DNA of 64,000 nt from CAYVQE01 sp964454005 (GCA_964454005.1 CAYVQE010000002.1:1-64000), one strand, 5' to 3'. Positions 15,976 through 25,607 are shown, numbered from the stretch's first letter. The notes: a model not told the origin generated them from the letters alone. Numbers and translations are program-made.

Positions 15976-17418
15976 TCAGACCTGGCGCCGGGCCCAGCCG
16001 CCGGTGCTGAACAGCACCACCAGCAGCAGGCCCTTGATGATCGAGGTGCCCGAGATGGCCCACCACACCCCCTCGACCCCCCAGCCCAACCCGTCCGCCA
16101 GGGCATAGGCCAGCGGGATGCGCGCCAGGTTGAACGCGACCGCCACCAGCATCGGCGGCAGGGTGTGGCCGGCGCCGTTGAAGCCGCCGCCGAGCACGAT
16201 CTCCAGGCCCATGAAGACCTGCGACCAGGCCAGGATGCGCACGTAGGTGGCGCCGGCGGTCACCGTCTGCGGATCGCCGCTGAACACCGAGGCGATCTCT
16301 TCGTCGAGTAGGAAGAAACAGCTAGAAAAGACCAGCAGCACGGCCGATGTCAGACCGGCCGCGCTCCAAGCGAAACGGCCCGCGCGGGCCGGCTTGCCGG
16401 CGCCCAGATTCTGGCCGACCAGCGCCGCGGTGGCCAGCGCCACGCCGATGGCCAGAAAGAAGCTCATGCCCTCGACCGTGTGGCCGATGCGGATGGCGGC
16501 CACCTGGTGTGCGCCGTAGCTGGCCGGGATGCGCACCAGCACCATGTAGACCCCCGGGAACAGCACCATCGACAGCCCATGGGGCGCGCCGATGCGCACC
16601 ACCGCCAGCAGCTGACTCCAGCCCCAGCTCACCCGTTCGAGCAGGTGGACCCGGATGCGGCCCGGCAGCAGCGCCGGGCGCAGCCGCTGCCAGCCGCCGG
16701 TGCAAGCACCCAGCCGCCGGCCCCGGGCCAGCAGCCACAGGCCCAGCGCCACCCAGACCGTGCGGGCGATCACGGTGGCCAGGGCCGCGCCGGCCAGCCC
16801 CAGCCGCGGCAGCGGCCCCACCCCGACCATCAACAGCGGATCCAGCCCGGCGTTGATCAGCAAGCTCAGCGCCATCAGCCACATCGGCGTCAGGGTGTCG
16901 CCGGCGGCGCGGAATACGGCGCCGATGGTGAACGACAAGAAGAGCAGCGGTGCACCCAGCAGCAGCACCCGCATGTAGTCCAGCCCGCCCGAGCGCATGG
17001 CGCCGCTGGCGCCCATCAGATCGAACAGCGGCGCCAGCGCGAACCAGACCCCGGCGGCCACCACCAGCGACCAGACCAGGGCGTAGCGCAGGCCGCGGGC
17101 GGCCACCTGCTCGGCCGCAACCCGCTGGCCTTCGCCGATGCGGCGCGAGACGATGGCGGTCAGCCCGACCGAGATCAGACCGGCCAGCCCGAAGGTGGCC
17201 CACAGCACGTAGCCGCCCTGGCCGATGCCGGCCAGCGCGTCGCGCCCCAGCAGCCGGCCCACCCAGACGGTGTCGATGATGTTGTAGGCGTTCTGCAGGT
17301 ACATCATCAGCACCGACGGCGCCGCCAGCTCCAGGATGACCGGCAGCAGGGGTCCATCGGCGGTGATGCGGTTGTCCGCCGCCGGCGGGTTGCACTCAGC
17401 GGCGCTCGGCGGCCTCAT
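15976..17418 (-). CDS. MATE family multidrug/cation exporter
   Basis: The 480-residue inner-membrane protein has about 12 hydrophobic helices in two homologous halves. Residues 20-60 (LPVILELAAPSVLMMYLQ, then DTVWVGRLLGRDALAGIG) match the first MATE helices. The second half repeats the pattern near VRIGAPHGLSMVLFPG and QVAAIRIGHTVEGMSFFLA. AALVGQNLGAGKPARA matches the typical VGQNLGAG stretch. It would export drugs or metabolites using a Na+ or H+ gradient; the substrate is unknown. The ATG at 17418 lies inside the 3' end of the oxidoreductase gene (23-nt overlap), so the two are probably translated as an operon. Confidence 0.88.
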   Translation of the reverse strand: MRPPSAAECNPPAADNRITADGPLLPVILELAAPSVLMMYLQNAYNIIDTVWVGRLLGRDALAGIGQGGYVLWATFGLAGLISVGLTAIVSRRIGEGQRVAAEQVAARGLRYALVWSLVVAAGVWFALAPLFDLMGASGAMRSGGLDYMRVLLLGAPLLFLSFTIGAVFRAAGDTLTPMWLMALSLLINAGLDPLLMVGVGPLPRLGLAGAALATVIARTVWVALGLWLLARGRRLGACTGGWQRLRPALLPGRIRVHLLERVSWGWSQLLAVVRIGAPHGLSMVLFPGVYMVLVRIPASYGAHQVAAIRIGHTVEGMSFFLAIGVALATAALVGQNLGAGKPARAGRFAWSAAGLTSAVLLVFSSCFFLLDEEIASVFSGDPQTVTAGATYVRILAWSQVFMGLEIVLGGGFNGAGHTLPPMLVAVAFNLARIPLAYALADGLGWGVEGVWWAISGTSIIKGLLLVVLFSTGGWARRQV

Positions 17419-18859
17419 GGTACTCGGCGTCGATGTTGATGCGCCAGACGTCGTAGCATCCGGGTGGTTCGGCCAGCAGGTTGCGGGCCGCCAGCAGACC
17501 CGAGTAGAGCGAGTGATCCATGTTGTTGTACTTGTACAACCCGCCCCGGCCGGCCGGCTGCAGGTTGGCCAGGCCGTCGATGGCGCGGCGCACCCGGGCG
17601 TAGGGCGCGGCGAAGCCCAGGTAGTAGGTCGGGTAGGAGTCGGTCTCGCGCACCACCCAGCCCGGGCCCAGCGCCCCGCGCGGCACCAGGCCCATGCGCA
17701 CCACCTCGTCGCCGGCCATGGCGATCAGGTCGGCGTCGTCCATGGCCCAGACCTCGTCGTTGCGGAATACGAAGTACTCGACGCTGATCGGGCTGACGCC
17801 GGCCGCTGCGGCCATGCGCGGTGAGAAGTTGCTGTAGTTGGCCAGCCGGGCCATGCGCACCTGCGGGTCGTGGACGTAGATCCACTGATCCGGGAACAGC
17901 TCGGCCCGCTCGGCCACCAGGTTGACGGTGATGTGATCGCGGTAGTACAGCGCCCGGCATGCCTCCAGCACCTCGGCCGGCGGCGGCGGGGCCAGCATCT
18001 CGAGCAGACGGGTCAGCGGCAGGGTGGAGACGAAGCGATCGGCCGCCACCCGCAGCGGTCCGTCCGCGGTCAGCGCCTCGACCGCCGCGATCCGATCGCC
18101 CTGTCGTTCGACGCGTTGCACGTCGGTGTCGAAGCAAAACGCGACTCCGGCGGCCGCAGCCCGCTCGGCCATGCGCTCGTACATCTGCCCGGCACCCAGC
18201 ACCGGGTAATCGAACTCGTCGACCAGGGTCTTGGGCCGGGTGCCGAGGGCCACCCCGAATGCGCTCTTGGCCACCCCGAGCAGGTCCAGGCCCTTGATGC
18301 GCTGGGCCGCCCAGTCGGCGCCGATCTGGGAGCAGGGGATGCCCCAGACCTTCTCGGTGTAGGTCTTGAAGAAGCTCTCGTAGAGCCGGGTGCCGAACTT
18401 GGCCGCCACCCACTGCTCGAAGGTCTCCGCTCGCCCGGCATCGCGGGCCACCGCCGCCCACAGGTAGGAGGCCAGCGCCCGGGTGGCGGCCACCGGCCCG
18501 AGCTTGGGCAAGGCGTCGAGGGCCGATACCGGGTAGAGATAGAAGCGCTGGTCGTAGAAGATGCGCGTCAGCCGCTGCACCGGCTGGAAGTCCTCGCCCA
18601 GCATCTCGTGCCACAGGGCGTCGACCTCGCGATTCTGGGTGAAGAAGCGGTGCGGGCCGACATCGAAGCGGTGGCCGTCGAAGCGCTCGGTGCGGGCCAG
18701 CCCGCCGGCGCTGGCATTGCGATCCAGCACCACCACGTCGCTGTAGCCGCCGCGCGACAGCTCCAGCGCAGCAGCCAGCCCGGCGGGCCCGGCGCCCAGC
18801 ACACAGACCTCCGCGCTTTGCTGCCGCGGTGTGGCTTTCGGTTTGGCCGGCGCTGTCAA
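17396..18859 (-). CDS. FAD/NAD(P)-binding amine-oxidase-like oxidoreductase
   Basis: The 487-residue flavoprotein begins with the dinucleotide-binding motif VCVLGAGPAGLAAALE, followed by the acidic end of strand 2 (VVVLDRN) and GGLARTERFDGHRFDVGPHRFF. This resembles the UDP-galactopyranose mutase / protoporphyrinogen-oxidase-like branch of FAD enzymes. I prefer the TTG at 18859, since GGAGGAGGGAGG ends just upstream of it. An ATG at 18913 would give an odd Arg-rich 18-residue extension. The C-terminus contains YKYNNMDHSLYSGL, which fits an FAD-contacting segment. The substrate may be a nucleotide sugar or lipid intermediate; this is not decided by sequence. The stop overlaps the MATE gene. 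Confidence 0.72.
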   Translation of the reverse strand: MTAPAKPKATPRQQSAEVCVLGAGPAGLAAALELSRGGYSDVVVLDRNASAGGLARTERFDGHRFDVGPHRFFTQNREVDALWHEMLGEDFQPVQRLTRIFYDQRFYLYPVSALDALPKLGPVAATRALASYLWAAVARDAGRAETFEQWVAAKFGTRLYESFFKTYTEKVWGIPCSQIGADWAAQRIKGLDLLGVAKSAFGVALGTRPKTLVDEFDYPVLGAGQMYERMAERAAAAGVAFCFDTDVQRVERQGDRIAAVEALTADGPLRVAADRFVSTLPLTRLLEMLAPPPPAEVLEACRALYYRDHITVNLVAERAELFPDQWIYVHDPQVRMARLANYSNFSPRMAAAAGVSPISVEYFVFRNDEVWAMDDADLIAMAGDEVVRMGLVPRGALGPGWVVRETDSYPTYYLGFAAPYARVRRAIDGLANLQPAGRGGLYKYNNMDHSLYSGLLAARNLLAEPPGCYDVWRINIDAEYHEAAERR

Positions 18860-18989
18860 GCTGTCCTCCCTCCTCCGGCGGCGAGCCCAGCCGGCGCCGC
18901 GTTTTCGCGGCACCCGGATTATACGGGCCGGCCGAGGCCGACGCCAGTCGCCGGGCGATCAGGCGATCGGGCAATAGGCGATCAGGCCA

Positions 18990-21900
18990 TCAGGTGGAGC
19001 GGGCCGGCGCCGGAGCGTCCTTGCGCTTCGCGCCCCGGCGGCGCAGCCGGCCCAGCAGCTCGGCCGCGTCGTCGAACAGGCTGTAGACCACCGGCACCAC
19101 CACCAGCGTCAGCAGGGTGGACATGATCAGCCCGCCGATCACGGCCACCGCCATGGGCGCGCGCATCTCGGCGCCGTAGCCCTGGCTGACCGCGATGGGC
19201 AGCATGCCGAAGACCATGGCCGCGGTAGTCATCAGGATGGGCCGCAGCCGCACCGGCCCGGCAGTCAGCAGCGCCTCGGTGCGCTCCAGCCCGTCGCGCC
19301 GGCGCAGGGTGTTGGTGTAGTCGATCAGCAGGATGGCGTTCTTGGTCACCAGACCCATCAACATGATGATGCCGATCATGGCCATGATGCTGATGTGCTG
19401 GCCGGCCAACAGCAACGCGCCCAACGCGCCGACGACCGACAGCGGCAGCGACATCATGATGGTCAGCGGATGGATCAGACTCTCGAACTGGCTAGCCAGC
19501 ACCATGTAGATCATGATCACCGCCAGCGCCAGCGAGAACAGCAGGTGGCCCATGCTCTCCTCGGCCACCCGGGCTTCGCCCGAAAACCCGGTCTGGATCT
19601 CGGGCGGCAGGATCCCGGCGGCCACCCGGCGCACCTCGTCCAGCGCCGGGCCGAGCGCCTGGTCCGCGGTGAGGTTGCCGAGCACCGTGATCTGGCGCTG
19701 GCGGGCCTGGCGATCGATCTGGGTCGGGCCGGTTCCGGTGCGCACCGCGGCCAGGTTGGGCAGCGGGATCAGCCGGCCGGTGGTGGCCGAGCGCACCTCG
19801 AGGTCGGCGATCTGCTCGGCCCGGCGCCGCGCGTCGCCCGGCAGCCGCACCCGGATGGGAATGTCCTCGCCGTCCAGCCGCAGCTGCGATGCCTCGACGC
19901 CGCCGACCAGGGCGCGCACGGCCTGGCCCACCGCGGCGGTGACCACGCCCAGCCCGGCAGCCCGCTCGCGGTCCATCACCACCTTCACCTCGGGCTTGCC
20001 CGCCTCCCAGGTGGTGTCCAGGTCGACGAAGCCCGGCCGCTGCTCGAGCGCGGCCACGATCCGGCGGGTGTAGACGTCGAGCTGCTCCAGGTCGCCGCCG
20101 CGCACGTCGAACTGGATGGCGGCGTTGCGCATGCCGGAGTCGCCGCCGACCAGCCCGATCTCCTCGACCGACACCTCGACCGCGCGCAGGTCGGCGAACT
20201 GCCGGCGCAACCGGTCCATGAAGGCCTGCTGGCCCAGTGCGCGCCGTTCCTTGGGGGTCATCTTGACGAAGACCTTGGCCACGTTCTGCTTCTGTTGGGC
20301 GTCGGCGCCGATGGTGGTCACGGTGCCGGCCACCAGCGCCTCGTGATCCCGGATGCGGGCGGCCAGTCGGCCGGCCACCCGCTCGGTCTCGGCCAGGTTG
20401 GTGCCGGTCGGGGTGGTGACCACCACGTTGAAGCGCGACATGTCGAACGAGGGGATGAACGAGGTGGGCAGCAGGCCGGCCAGGTAGAGGCTGCCGGCGA
20501 AGACCGCCAGGGCGCTCCCCACGGTGGCGATCCGGTGGCGCAGGGCCCAGCCGATGAGGGCCCGGTAGCCGCGGTCGAGCCCCCCCAGCACCCGCTCGAT
20601 GCCGCGGTAGAACCAGTTGTCGGCCGCCGGTACCAGAAAGCGCGAGGACAGCATGGGCGTCAGGGTAAACGAGACGAACAGCGAGATCAGCACCGCCACC
20701 GCCACGGTCAGGCCGAACTCGTAGAACATCTGCCCCACCATGCCCTGGGTGAAAGCGACCGGAACGAATACGGCCACGATGGACATGGTGGTCGCCAGCA
20801 CGGCCAGGCCGATCTCGCCGGCGCCCTCACCGGCGGCGGCCATGGCGGACTTGCCCTGCTCCAGGTGGCGGTAGATGTTTTCGATGACCACGATGGCGTC
20901 GTCGATCAAGATGCCGATCGACAGCGTTAGCGCCAGCATGGTCAGGGTATTGAAGGTAAAGCCCATGGCCAGGATGAAGGCGAAGGTGCCCACCACCGAG
21001 GTCGGAATGGCCAGCGCCGCGATCAGGGTCGAGCGCACGTTGCGCAGGAACAGAAACACGATCACCACCGCCAAGAAGGCGCCGAACAGCATGTCGAACT
21101 GCACGTGCTCGATCGAGGTTCGGGTGAAGGTGGTGTTGTCCACGGCCACGAGGGCCTGGTAGCCGGGCGGAAACTGCTCGGCCAGCTCGGCCAGCCGGGC
21201 CTTGACCCGGTCGCCGACGCGCACCGCGTTGGTGCCCGATTGCTTGCGCACGCTCAGCACCACCGCCTGGCTGCCGTCGAGCGCGGCGGACGAGCGGCGC
21301 TCCTCCAGGCCGTCGGCCACCCGGGCCACGTCGCGCAGCCGCACCGGCTGGCCGCGCACCTGGCGGATCTTCAGATCAGCGATCTCGGCCACCGAGGCGA
21401 ACTCGCCATCGACGGTGACGGTGAACTCGGTGGAGCCGGTGGTCAGCCGGCCGCCCGGGAAGTCGAGGTTGCTGGCGGCCAGGGCTTGGATGACGTCGGT
21501 GACGCTGAGCCCGCGCACCTCGAGCTGATCGGCATCGACCCAGACCTTGATCTCGCGTTCCTGGCCGCCGACGATCTCCACCGTGCCCACGCCCGGCAGC
21601 GATTGCAGCGGCTCCTGGACGCGCTTCTCGGCGAACTCGGTGATGCGGTCGATGGCGCCCGGTCCGCCCACCGCCAGCGTCAGGATGGGCATGGCGTCCA
21701 GGTCGAGCTTCTGCACCTGGGGCGGGTCGGCGTCCTCGGGCAAGTCGGTCTCGATGCCGGCGATCTTGTCGCGCACGTCCTGGGTGGCCTGATCGATGTC
21801 GCGATCGAGTTCGAACTCGATGATCACCTGCGAGACGTTTTCCACGCTGACCGAGCGCAGGGTGCGCACGCCGTTGAGCGTGCTGACCGCATCCTCGATC

Positions 21901-22097
21901 CGCTCGCTGATCTCGCGCTCGACCGTTTCCGGATCGGCGCCCGGGTACACGGTCACCACCGTGGTCAGCGGGAAGTCGACGTCGGGCATCATGTCCAGCC
22001 CGATGCGGCTGTAGGACACGGCGCCGAAGACCAGCAGGGCGGTGATCACCATGGCGGTGAACACCGGCCGGCGGATGGATACGTCGGACAGGAACAT
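18990..22097 (-). CDS. RND-family inner-membrane efflux pump (AcrB/HAE1 type)
   Basis: The 1035-residue protein is full length for the family. MFLSDVSIRRPVFTAMV is the usual N-terminus with the first transmembrane helix. The large porter loops follow (MPDVDFPLTTVVTVYPGA, then SERIEDAVSTLNGV). LTLSIGILIDDAIVVIENIY in helix 4 carries the paired Asp of the proton relay. The second half repeats the layout, ending with LMGLVTKNAILLIDYTN and the RPILMTTAAMVFGMLP segment. It is the last gene of the operon tetR-tolC-adaptor-pump; its start lies 11 bp after the adaptor stop. It should export hydrophobic or amphipathic compounds through the tripartite complex. Confidence 0.93.
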   Translation of the reverse strand: MFLSDVSIRRPVFTAMVITALLVFGAVSYSRIGLDMMPDVDFPLTTVVTVYPGADPETVEREISERIEDAVSTLNGVRTLRSVSVENVSQVIIEFELDRDIDQATQDVRDKIAGIETDLPEDADPPQVQKLDLDAMPILTLAVGGPGAIDRITEFAEKRVQEPLQSLPGVGTVEIVGGQEREIKVWVDADQLEVRGLSVTDVIQALAASNLDFPGGRLTTGSTEFTVTVDGEFASVAEIADLKIRQVRGQPVRLRDVARVADGLEERRSSAALDGSQAVVLSVRKQSGTNAVRVGDRVKARLAELAEQFPPGYQALVAVDNTTFTRTSIEHVQFDMLFGAFLAVVIVFLFLRNVRSTLIAALAIPTSVVGTFAFILAMGFTFNTLTMLALTLSIGILIDDAIVVIENIYRHLEQGKSAMAAAGEGAGEIGLAVLATTMSIVAVFVPVAFTQGMVGQMFYEFGLTVAVAVLISLFVSFTLTPMLSSRFLVPAADNWFYRGIERVLGGLDRGYRALIGWALRHRIATVGSALAVFAGSLYLAGLLPTSFIPSFDMSRFNVVVTTPTGTNLAETERVAGRLAARIRDHEALVAGTVTTIGADAQQKQNVAKVFVKMTPKERRALGQQAFMDRLRRQFADLRAVEVSVEEIGLVGGDSGMRNAAIQFDVRGGDLEQLDVYTRRIVAALEQRPGFVDLDTTWEAGKPEVKVVMDRERAAGLGVVTAAVGQAVRALVGGVEASQLRLDGEDIPIRVRLPGDARRRAEQIADLEVRSATTGRLIPLPNLAAVRTGTGPTQIDRQARQRQITVLGNLTADQALGPALDEVRRVAAGILPPEIQTGFSGEARVAEESMGHLLFSLALAVIMIYMVLASQFESLIHPLTIMMSLPLSVVGALGALLLAGQHISIMAMIGIIMLMGLVTKNAILLIDYTNTLRRRDGLERTEALLTAGPVRLRPILMTTAAMVFGMLPIAVSQGYGAEMRAPMAVAVIGGLIMSTLLTLVVVPVVYSLFDDAAELLGRLRRRGAKRKDAPAPARST

Positions 22098-22108
22098 GGC
22101 CGCCGCTC

Positions 22109-23254
22109 CTAGCCCTTGCGCCCGGGCGCGGGCTCGTCCGCCTCGGCCGCGGCCGGTTCCGCCCGCACGGCCTCGCCTTCGGCCAGCTCGGCCGCGGCGG
22201 TGACGATCAACCGCAGGCCGGCCGCCAGCCCCTCGCGCACCACCACCCGATCGCCGTCGGTCTCGCCGAGCACCACCGGGACCCGCTCGGCCCGGCCGTC
22301 GCGAGCCACGAACACGAAGGGCCGGCCGGCGTCGCGGCGCACCGCCCGCAGGGGCACGAACAAGACGTCTTGGCTCTCGCTGCGCGTCAGCTCGATCCGG
22401 GCGAAGGCCCCGGCCTTGATGGCTCCGTCGGCGTTGTCCAGCCGTACCCGCGCCTCGAAGGTCTGGGTGCCGGGCTGGATGCGGTCCGAGGCGAAGATCA
22501 CCTGGCCCTCACGCTCGACGCCGGCCGAATCGACGCGCACCCGGGCCGGCTGGCCCTCGCGCACCGCCCCGGCTTCGCGCTCGGGCAGGAAGGTCTGCAC
22601 CTCGAGCGCGGCGGTATCGACCACCTTGATCAACATGGTGGGCGGCATGGACGGGGCGTACTCGCCGACCTCCTTGAGCACCATGGTGACCACCCCGTCG
22701 TAGGGGGCGCGCAGCACGCTGTCGCGCGAGGCCTTGCGGGCCTGCTTCAGCGCCACCTCGGCCTGTAGCACCTGGGCCTTGGCGCCGTCGTGGGCGGCGA
22801 CCACCTTGTCGTAGTTGGCCCGCGGTACGGCTTTGTTGGCCAGCAGCCGTTCGAAACGCTTCTTCTCGCGGGCCGCCGCGTCCAGCCCCACCCGGGCGGC
22901 GGCCAGCGCCGCCTCGGCCTGCTCGACGCCGAGCGCGAAGCTCGAGCGATCCAGCCGCAGCAGCGCCTGGCCAGCGGTCACCCGGTCACCGCGCTCGACC
23001 GCGATGGTCTCGATGCGGCCGGGCACCGAGGCGGACAGCAGGCTCTCGCGCCGCGGCAGAGCGGTACCGCTGGCCCGGATCAGCGAGCGATGGGCCTCCG
23101 GTCGCAGGGTGACGGTCTCGACCGAGCGCGTGCGCGCGGCGCGGTCGGCCGGCGCGGCCTTGGCCTTCGGCTCCACCGTGCCCGAGCCCTGGCAGCCGGC
23201 GGTCAGCAGCAGGCCCAGCCCCAAAACGGTTCCGATCGCGGTGTGGCGTCTCAC
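22109..23254 (-). CDS. RND efflux periplasmic adaptor lipoprotein
   Basis: The 381-residue membrane-fusion protein starts at a GTG, giving VRRHTAIGTVLGLGLLLTAGC with lipidated Cys21. SVPGRIETIAVERGDRVTAGQ and LRAPYDGVVTMVLKEVGEY are the two halves of the lipoyl/barrel-sandwich domain. The coiled-coil hairpin between them runs from about residue 100 to 165. The beta-barrel and membrane-proximal domains follow. It bridges the RND pump and the TolC-like channel. The stop codon of tolC lies inside this gene's ribosome-binding site, so translation is probably coupled. The open frame extends upstream to 23389 without homology. Confidence 0.92.
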   Translation of the reverse strand: MRRHTAIGTVLGLGLLLTAGCQGSGTVEPKAKAAPADRAARTRSVETVTLRPEAHRSLIRASGTALPRRESLLSASVPGRIETIAVERGDRVTAGQALLRLDRSSFALGVEQAEAALAAARVGLDAAAREKKRFERLLANKAVPRANYDKVVAAHDGAKAQVLQAEVALKQARKASRDSVLRAPYDGVVTMVLKEVGEYAPSMPPTMLIKVVDTAALEVQTFLPEREAGAVREGQPARVRVDSAGVEREGQVIFASDRIQPGTQTFEARVRLDNADGAIKAGAFARIELTRSESQDVLFVPLRAVRRDAGRPFVFVARDGRAERVPVVLGETDGDRVVVREGLAAGLRLIVTAAAELAEGEAVRAEPAAAEADEPAPGRKG

Positions 23255-23266
23255 GGGATCACCTCC
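23255..23266 (-). promoter_or_regulatory. Full-length Shine-Dalgarno sequence deciding a GTG start
   Basis: On the minus strand GGAGGTGATCCC directly precedes GTG. Ten or more bases fit the 3' end of 16S rRNA. The TGA inside this motif (23261-23259) is the stop codon of the upstream tolC-like gene. The spacing to the GTG is short (about 7 nt after GGAGG). Confidence 0.75.
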
Positions 23267-24872
23267 GGTCTCGCTCGGTGGATGCTGCGCTCGGCGCTCC
23301 TGCCGCGGCGGTGGCGGCTGGCTCGGCAGGCGTTCGACCGACCGCCAGATCCAGCGCGGCCAGCGCCATGCGGTGGCGGAAGGCGGCATTGTCCGCCGTG
23401 ACCAGGGCGCGGGTCAGCCGCGACTGGGCGTCGAGCACGTCGGTCGACGTGGCCTGCTGGGCGGCGTAGCGCTCCTGCTCCAGCCGCACCTGCTCGCGGG
23501 CCTGCTCCAATGAAGCTTCGGCGATGCGCATGCGCTCGGCGGTCAGCTCGATCTTCAGCCAGGCCCGGCGCACCTCCAGGGCGATGGCCCGGCGCAGCTC
23601 CTCGCGGCCGGCCCGGGCGCGCGCCAGCTGCGCCTGGCGCTGCTCGACCGCGTAGTAGGTCGCGCCCCACTCCCAGACCTTGAAGTCCACCACCACGCCG
23701 CCGGTCCAGGTGGGCGGCTTCATGATGGAGCCCTCGTTGTGCTGGTACTGGCCCAGCAGGCTGACCTGCGGGATGTAACCCTGCCAGGCGGCCCGGACGC
23801 CGCGCTCGGCCTGGGCGATGCGCAGGTCGAGTTCGCGCAGCTCGGGCCGCGCCCCGGCGGCTGCGGCCTGCAGCTCGGCCAGCGGCCCCGGCCGCTGCGG
23901 CTCGCGAGGCAGCGCGGGCGCGGCGATGCGCACCTCGGCCGCCGCCGGCAGCGCCAGCAGCATGGCCAGCGAGGCGCTGGCCAGCTGCAAGCCCTGGCGG
24001 GCCTCCAGCCGCTGACCGCGCAGATCGGCCAGGCGCACCTCGGCCTGGAGCAGATCGTTGCGCTCGATCAGGCCGGCGTCCAGGTAGTGGCGGGCGCGCT
24101 CCACGTGGGCGGTCACCGTCTCGATCGCCCGGTCCAGCGCCCGCAGCCCGGCCTGGGCCTGCAACCAGCCAAGCCCGGCCTGGCGCACCTGGAAGGCCAG
24201 TTGGCTGCGCTGGCGCTCGACCGCCACCCGGGCCGCGTCGACCTGCAGCTCGGACAGCCGGTAGGCCTGGTAGATGCCCCACAGCGGCGTCAGCGGCTGT
24301 ACCAGCCGGGCGGAGATGGTCACGTCGTAGCGCTCGTTGGCGAACAGCTCGTCCAGGCTACCCAGGCCCGCGGCCAGCCCCTCGCCGAGTCCGACCAGCC
24401 CGCCGACGATGGCCTGGTCGACCGCGTCGCCCTGGGCCTGGGCCACCTGCTCGACCTGCTGCAGCTGCTCGACCGCCGGGCCGAAGTCCATGCCCTCCAT
24501 GTCGCCGCCGAACGACGGCGGTGCGTCGAAGAGCATGGCCCGGGTCTCGAACTGCAGCTTGGGGCCGAACTGGGCCCGGGCCTGCTTGCGCTGTGCCTCG
24601 GCCGCGTCCACCGCGGCCCGCGCCCCGCGCAGCCGCGGGCTGCGCTCCAGCGCCAGCGCCACCGCCTCGTCCAGCGTCAAGCGCAGCTCCGTCCCCGCCT
24701 CCGTCCCCGCCTCCGTCCGGTGCGCCGGCGCGGCCCGGTCGCTCTTTTCGGGCTTTTCGGGCTTTTCGGGATCGAGCGCGGGCCGGTCGGCCCGGGCAGC
24801 GCCGGGCAGCAGCAGCACCGCCGCCAGCAACCCGGCAGCGGTGCGCGGCAGCCCGCAGAGTCCAGCACACAT
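23259..24872 (-). CDS. TolC-like outer-membrane efflux channel protein
   Basis: The 537-residue protein has a signal peptide at residues 1-29, starting from the ATG at 24872. An Asp/Glu/Lys/Pro-rich region with small repeats (EKPEKPEK and TEAG units) follows. From about residue 65 (LRLTLDEAVALALERSPRL) it shows the outer-membrane efflux protein fold of long paired helices and two short barrel segments, duplicated in the chain. FEVRVRxA-type helices and many Leu/Ala/Gln heptads (LEQAREQVRLEQERYAAQ) are visible. It should form the outer-membrane exit duct of the tripartite pump. An alternative start at 24932 adds 20 residues before the signal peptide. The gene is 70 bp downstream of tetR. Confidence 0.88.
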   Translation of the reverse strand: MCAGLCGLPRTAAGLLAAVLLLPGAARADRPALDPEKPEKPEKSDRAAPAHRTEAGTEAGTELRLTLDEAVALALERSPRLRGARAAVDAAEAQRKQARAQFGPKLQFETRAMLFDAPPSFGGDMEGMDFGPAVEQLQQVEQVAQAQGDAVDQAIVGGLVGLGEGLAAGLGSLDELFANERYDVTISARLVQPLTPLWGIYQAYRLSELQVDAARVAVERQRSQLAFQVRQAGLGWLQAQAGLRALDRAIETVTAHVERARHYLDAGLIERNDLLQAEVRLADLRGQRLEARQGLQLASASLAMLLALPAAAEVRIAAPALPREPQRPGPLAELQAAAAGARPELRELDLRIAQAERGVRAAWQGYIPQVSLLGQYQHNEGSIMKPPTWTGGVVVDFKVWEWGATYYAVEQRQAQLARARAGREELRRAIALEVRRAWLKIELTAERMRIAEASLEQAREQVRLEQERYAAQQATSTDVLDAQSRLTRALVTADNAAFRHRMALAALDLAVGRTPAEPAATAAAGAPSAASTERDRR

Positions 24873-24942
24873 GTCCAGCACCCTCTCGCTTCCGCCCCCC
24901 GCTTCGTCGAACCCGCCCCCGATCGCGGCCACCGTCTCGGGC

Positions 24943-25527
24943 TCAGCGCCGGCGCAGCCCGTCCAGGCTGAGCACCATCAGCTTTTCCAGCGCCTCCATG
25001 CGGTCGGCCGGAAACTCGCCGTTGAGGATCATGTCGCTCAGACCGCGCAGCCCGGCCGCGAACATCAGCGCCACCAGCTCCGGATCGTCGATGGCGAACA
25101 GGCCCTGCTCGACCCCGCGCTCCAGGATCGACTGGATCAGCAGGCGGATGCGAACCTTGAAGCGCTGCGCGGCGCGCTCCACCTCGGCGTAGGCGGCCTG
25201 CCGTTCGCGGTGGGTGATGCCCGGCAGCTCCGAGATGCGTCGCATGTGCAGCAACAAGGTGCGCCCCACCGCGGCCAGCTGCTGCTCGGGCCCGCCGGCC
25301 GCGGCCACCGCGGCCTCGATGTCGGCCAGCACCTCCTCCATCTCCAGCTCCGCCACCGCCTGCAATAGCTCGTTCTTGCTGGAGAAGTAATAGTAGAGCG
25401 ACGAGATCGCCAACCCGGCCTTGGCGGCCACGTCCTCCAGGGTCAGCTTGCGGATGCCGTGCTGCTCGAGCACGGTGCGGGCGGCCTCGATCACCTGCTG
25501 GCGCTTCTGCTGTCTGCCGCTCGCCAT
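24943..25527 (-). CDS. TetR family transcriptional regulator of the efflux operon
   Basis: The 194-residue protein has an N-terminal TetR helix-turn-helix. RQQVIEAARTVLEQHGIRKL is helix 1, and LTLEDVAAKAGLAISSLYYYF with SSKNELL is the DNA-binding core (residues about 26-52). The remaining alpha-helical domain (55-194) should bind a ligand or pump substrate. It is the first gene of the operon, transcribed with the pump genes, so autoregulation is likely. The start at the ATG at 25527 fits the family; the frame stays open far upstream through ileS but is only a shadow there. Direct evidence for a repressor role is lacking, but gene order supports it. Confidence 0.92.
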   Translation of the reverse strand: MASGRQQKRQQVIEAARTVLEQHGIRKLTLEDVAAKAGLAISSLYYYFSSKNELLQAVAELEMEEVLADIEAAVAAAGGPEQQLAAVGRTLLLHMRRISELPGITHRERQAAYAEVERAAQRFKVRIRLLIQSILERGVEQGLFAIDDPELVALMFAAGLRGLSDMILNGEFPADRMEALEKLMVLSLDGLRRR

Positions 25528-25542
25528 CGACCAGGCCTCCGA

Positions 25543-25574
25543 TTTTCGAGGTTTCGAGTTTTCGAATTTTCGAA
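25543..25574. promoter_or_regulatory. Four tandem 8-bp TTTTCGAA-type iterons (candidate TetR operator)
   Basis: Four head-to-tail 8-mers are TTTTCGAG, GTTTCGAG, TTTTCGAA and TTTTCGAA. A further TTTCGAAA lies at 25589-25596. They sit between the predicted transcription start and the tetR start codon, in an AT-rich island within very GC-rich DNA. Position and periodicity suggest a regulator-binding site or a structured leader. Confidence 0.6.
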
Positions 25575-25607
25575 AAAATACTACGTAATTTCGAAAGCCG
25601 GTGTAGA

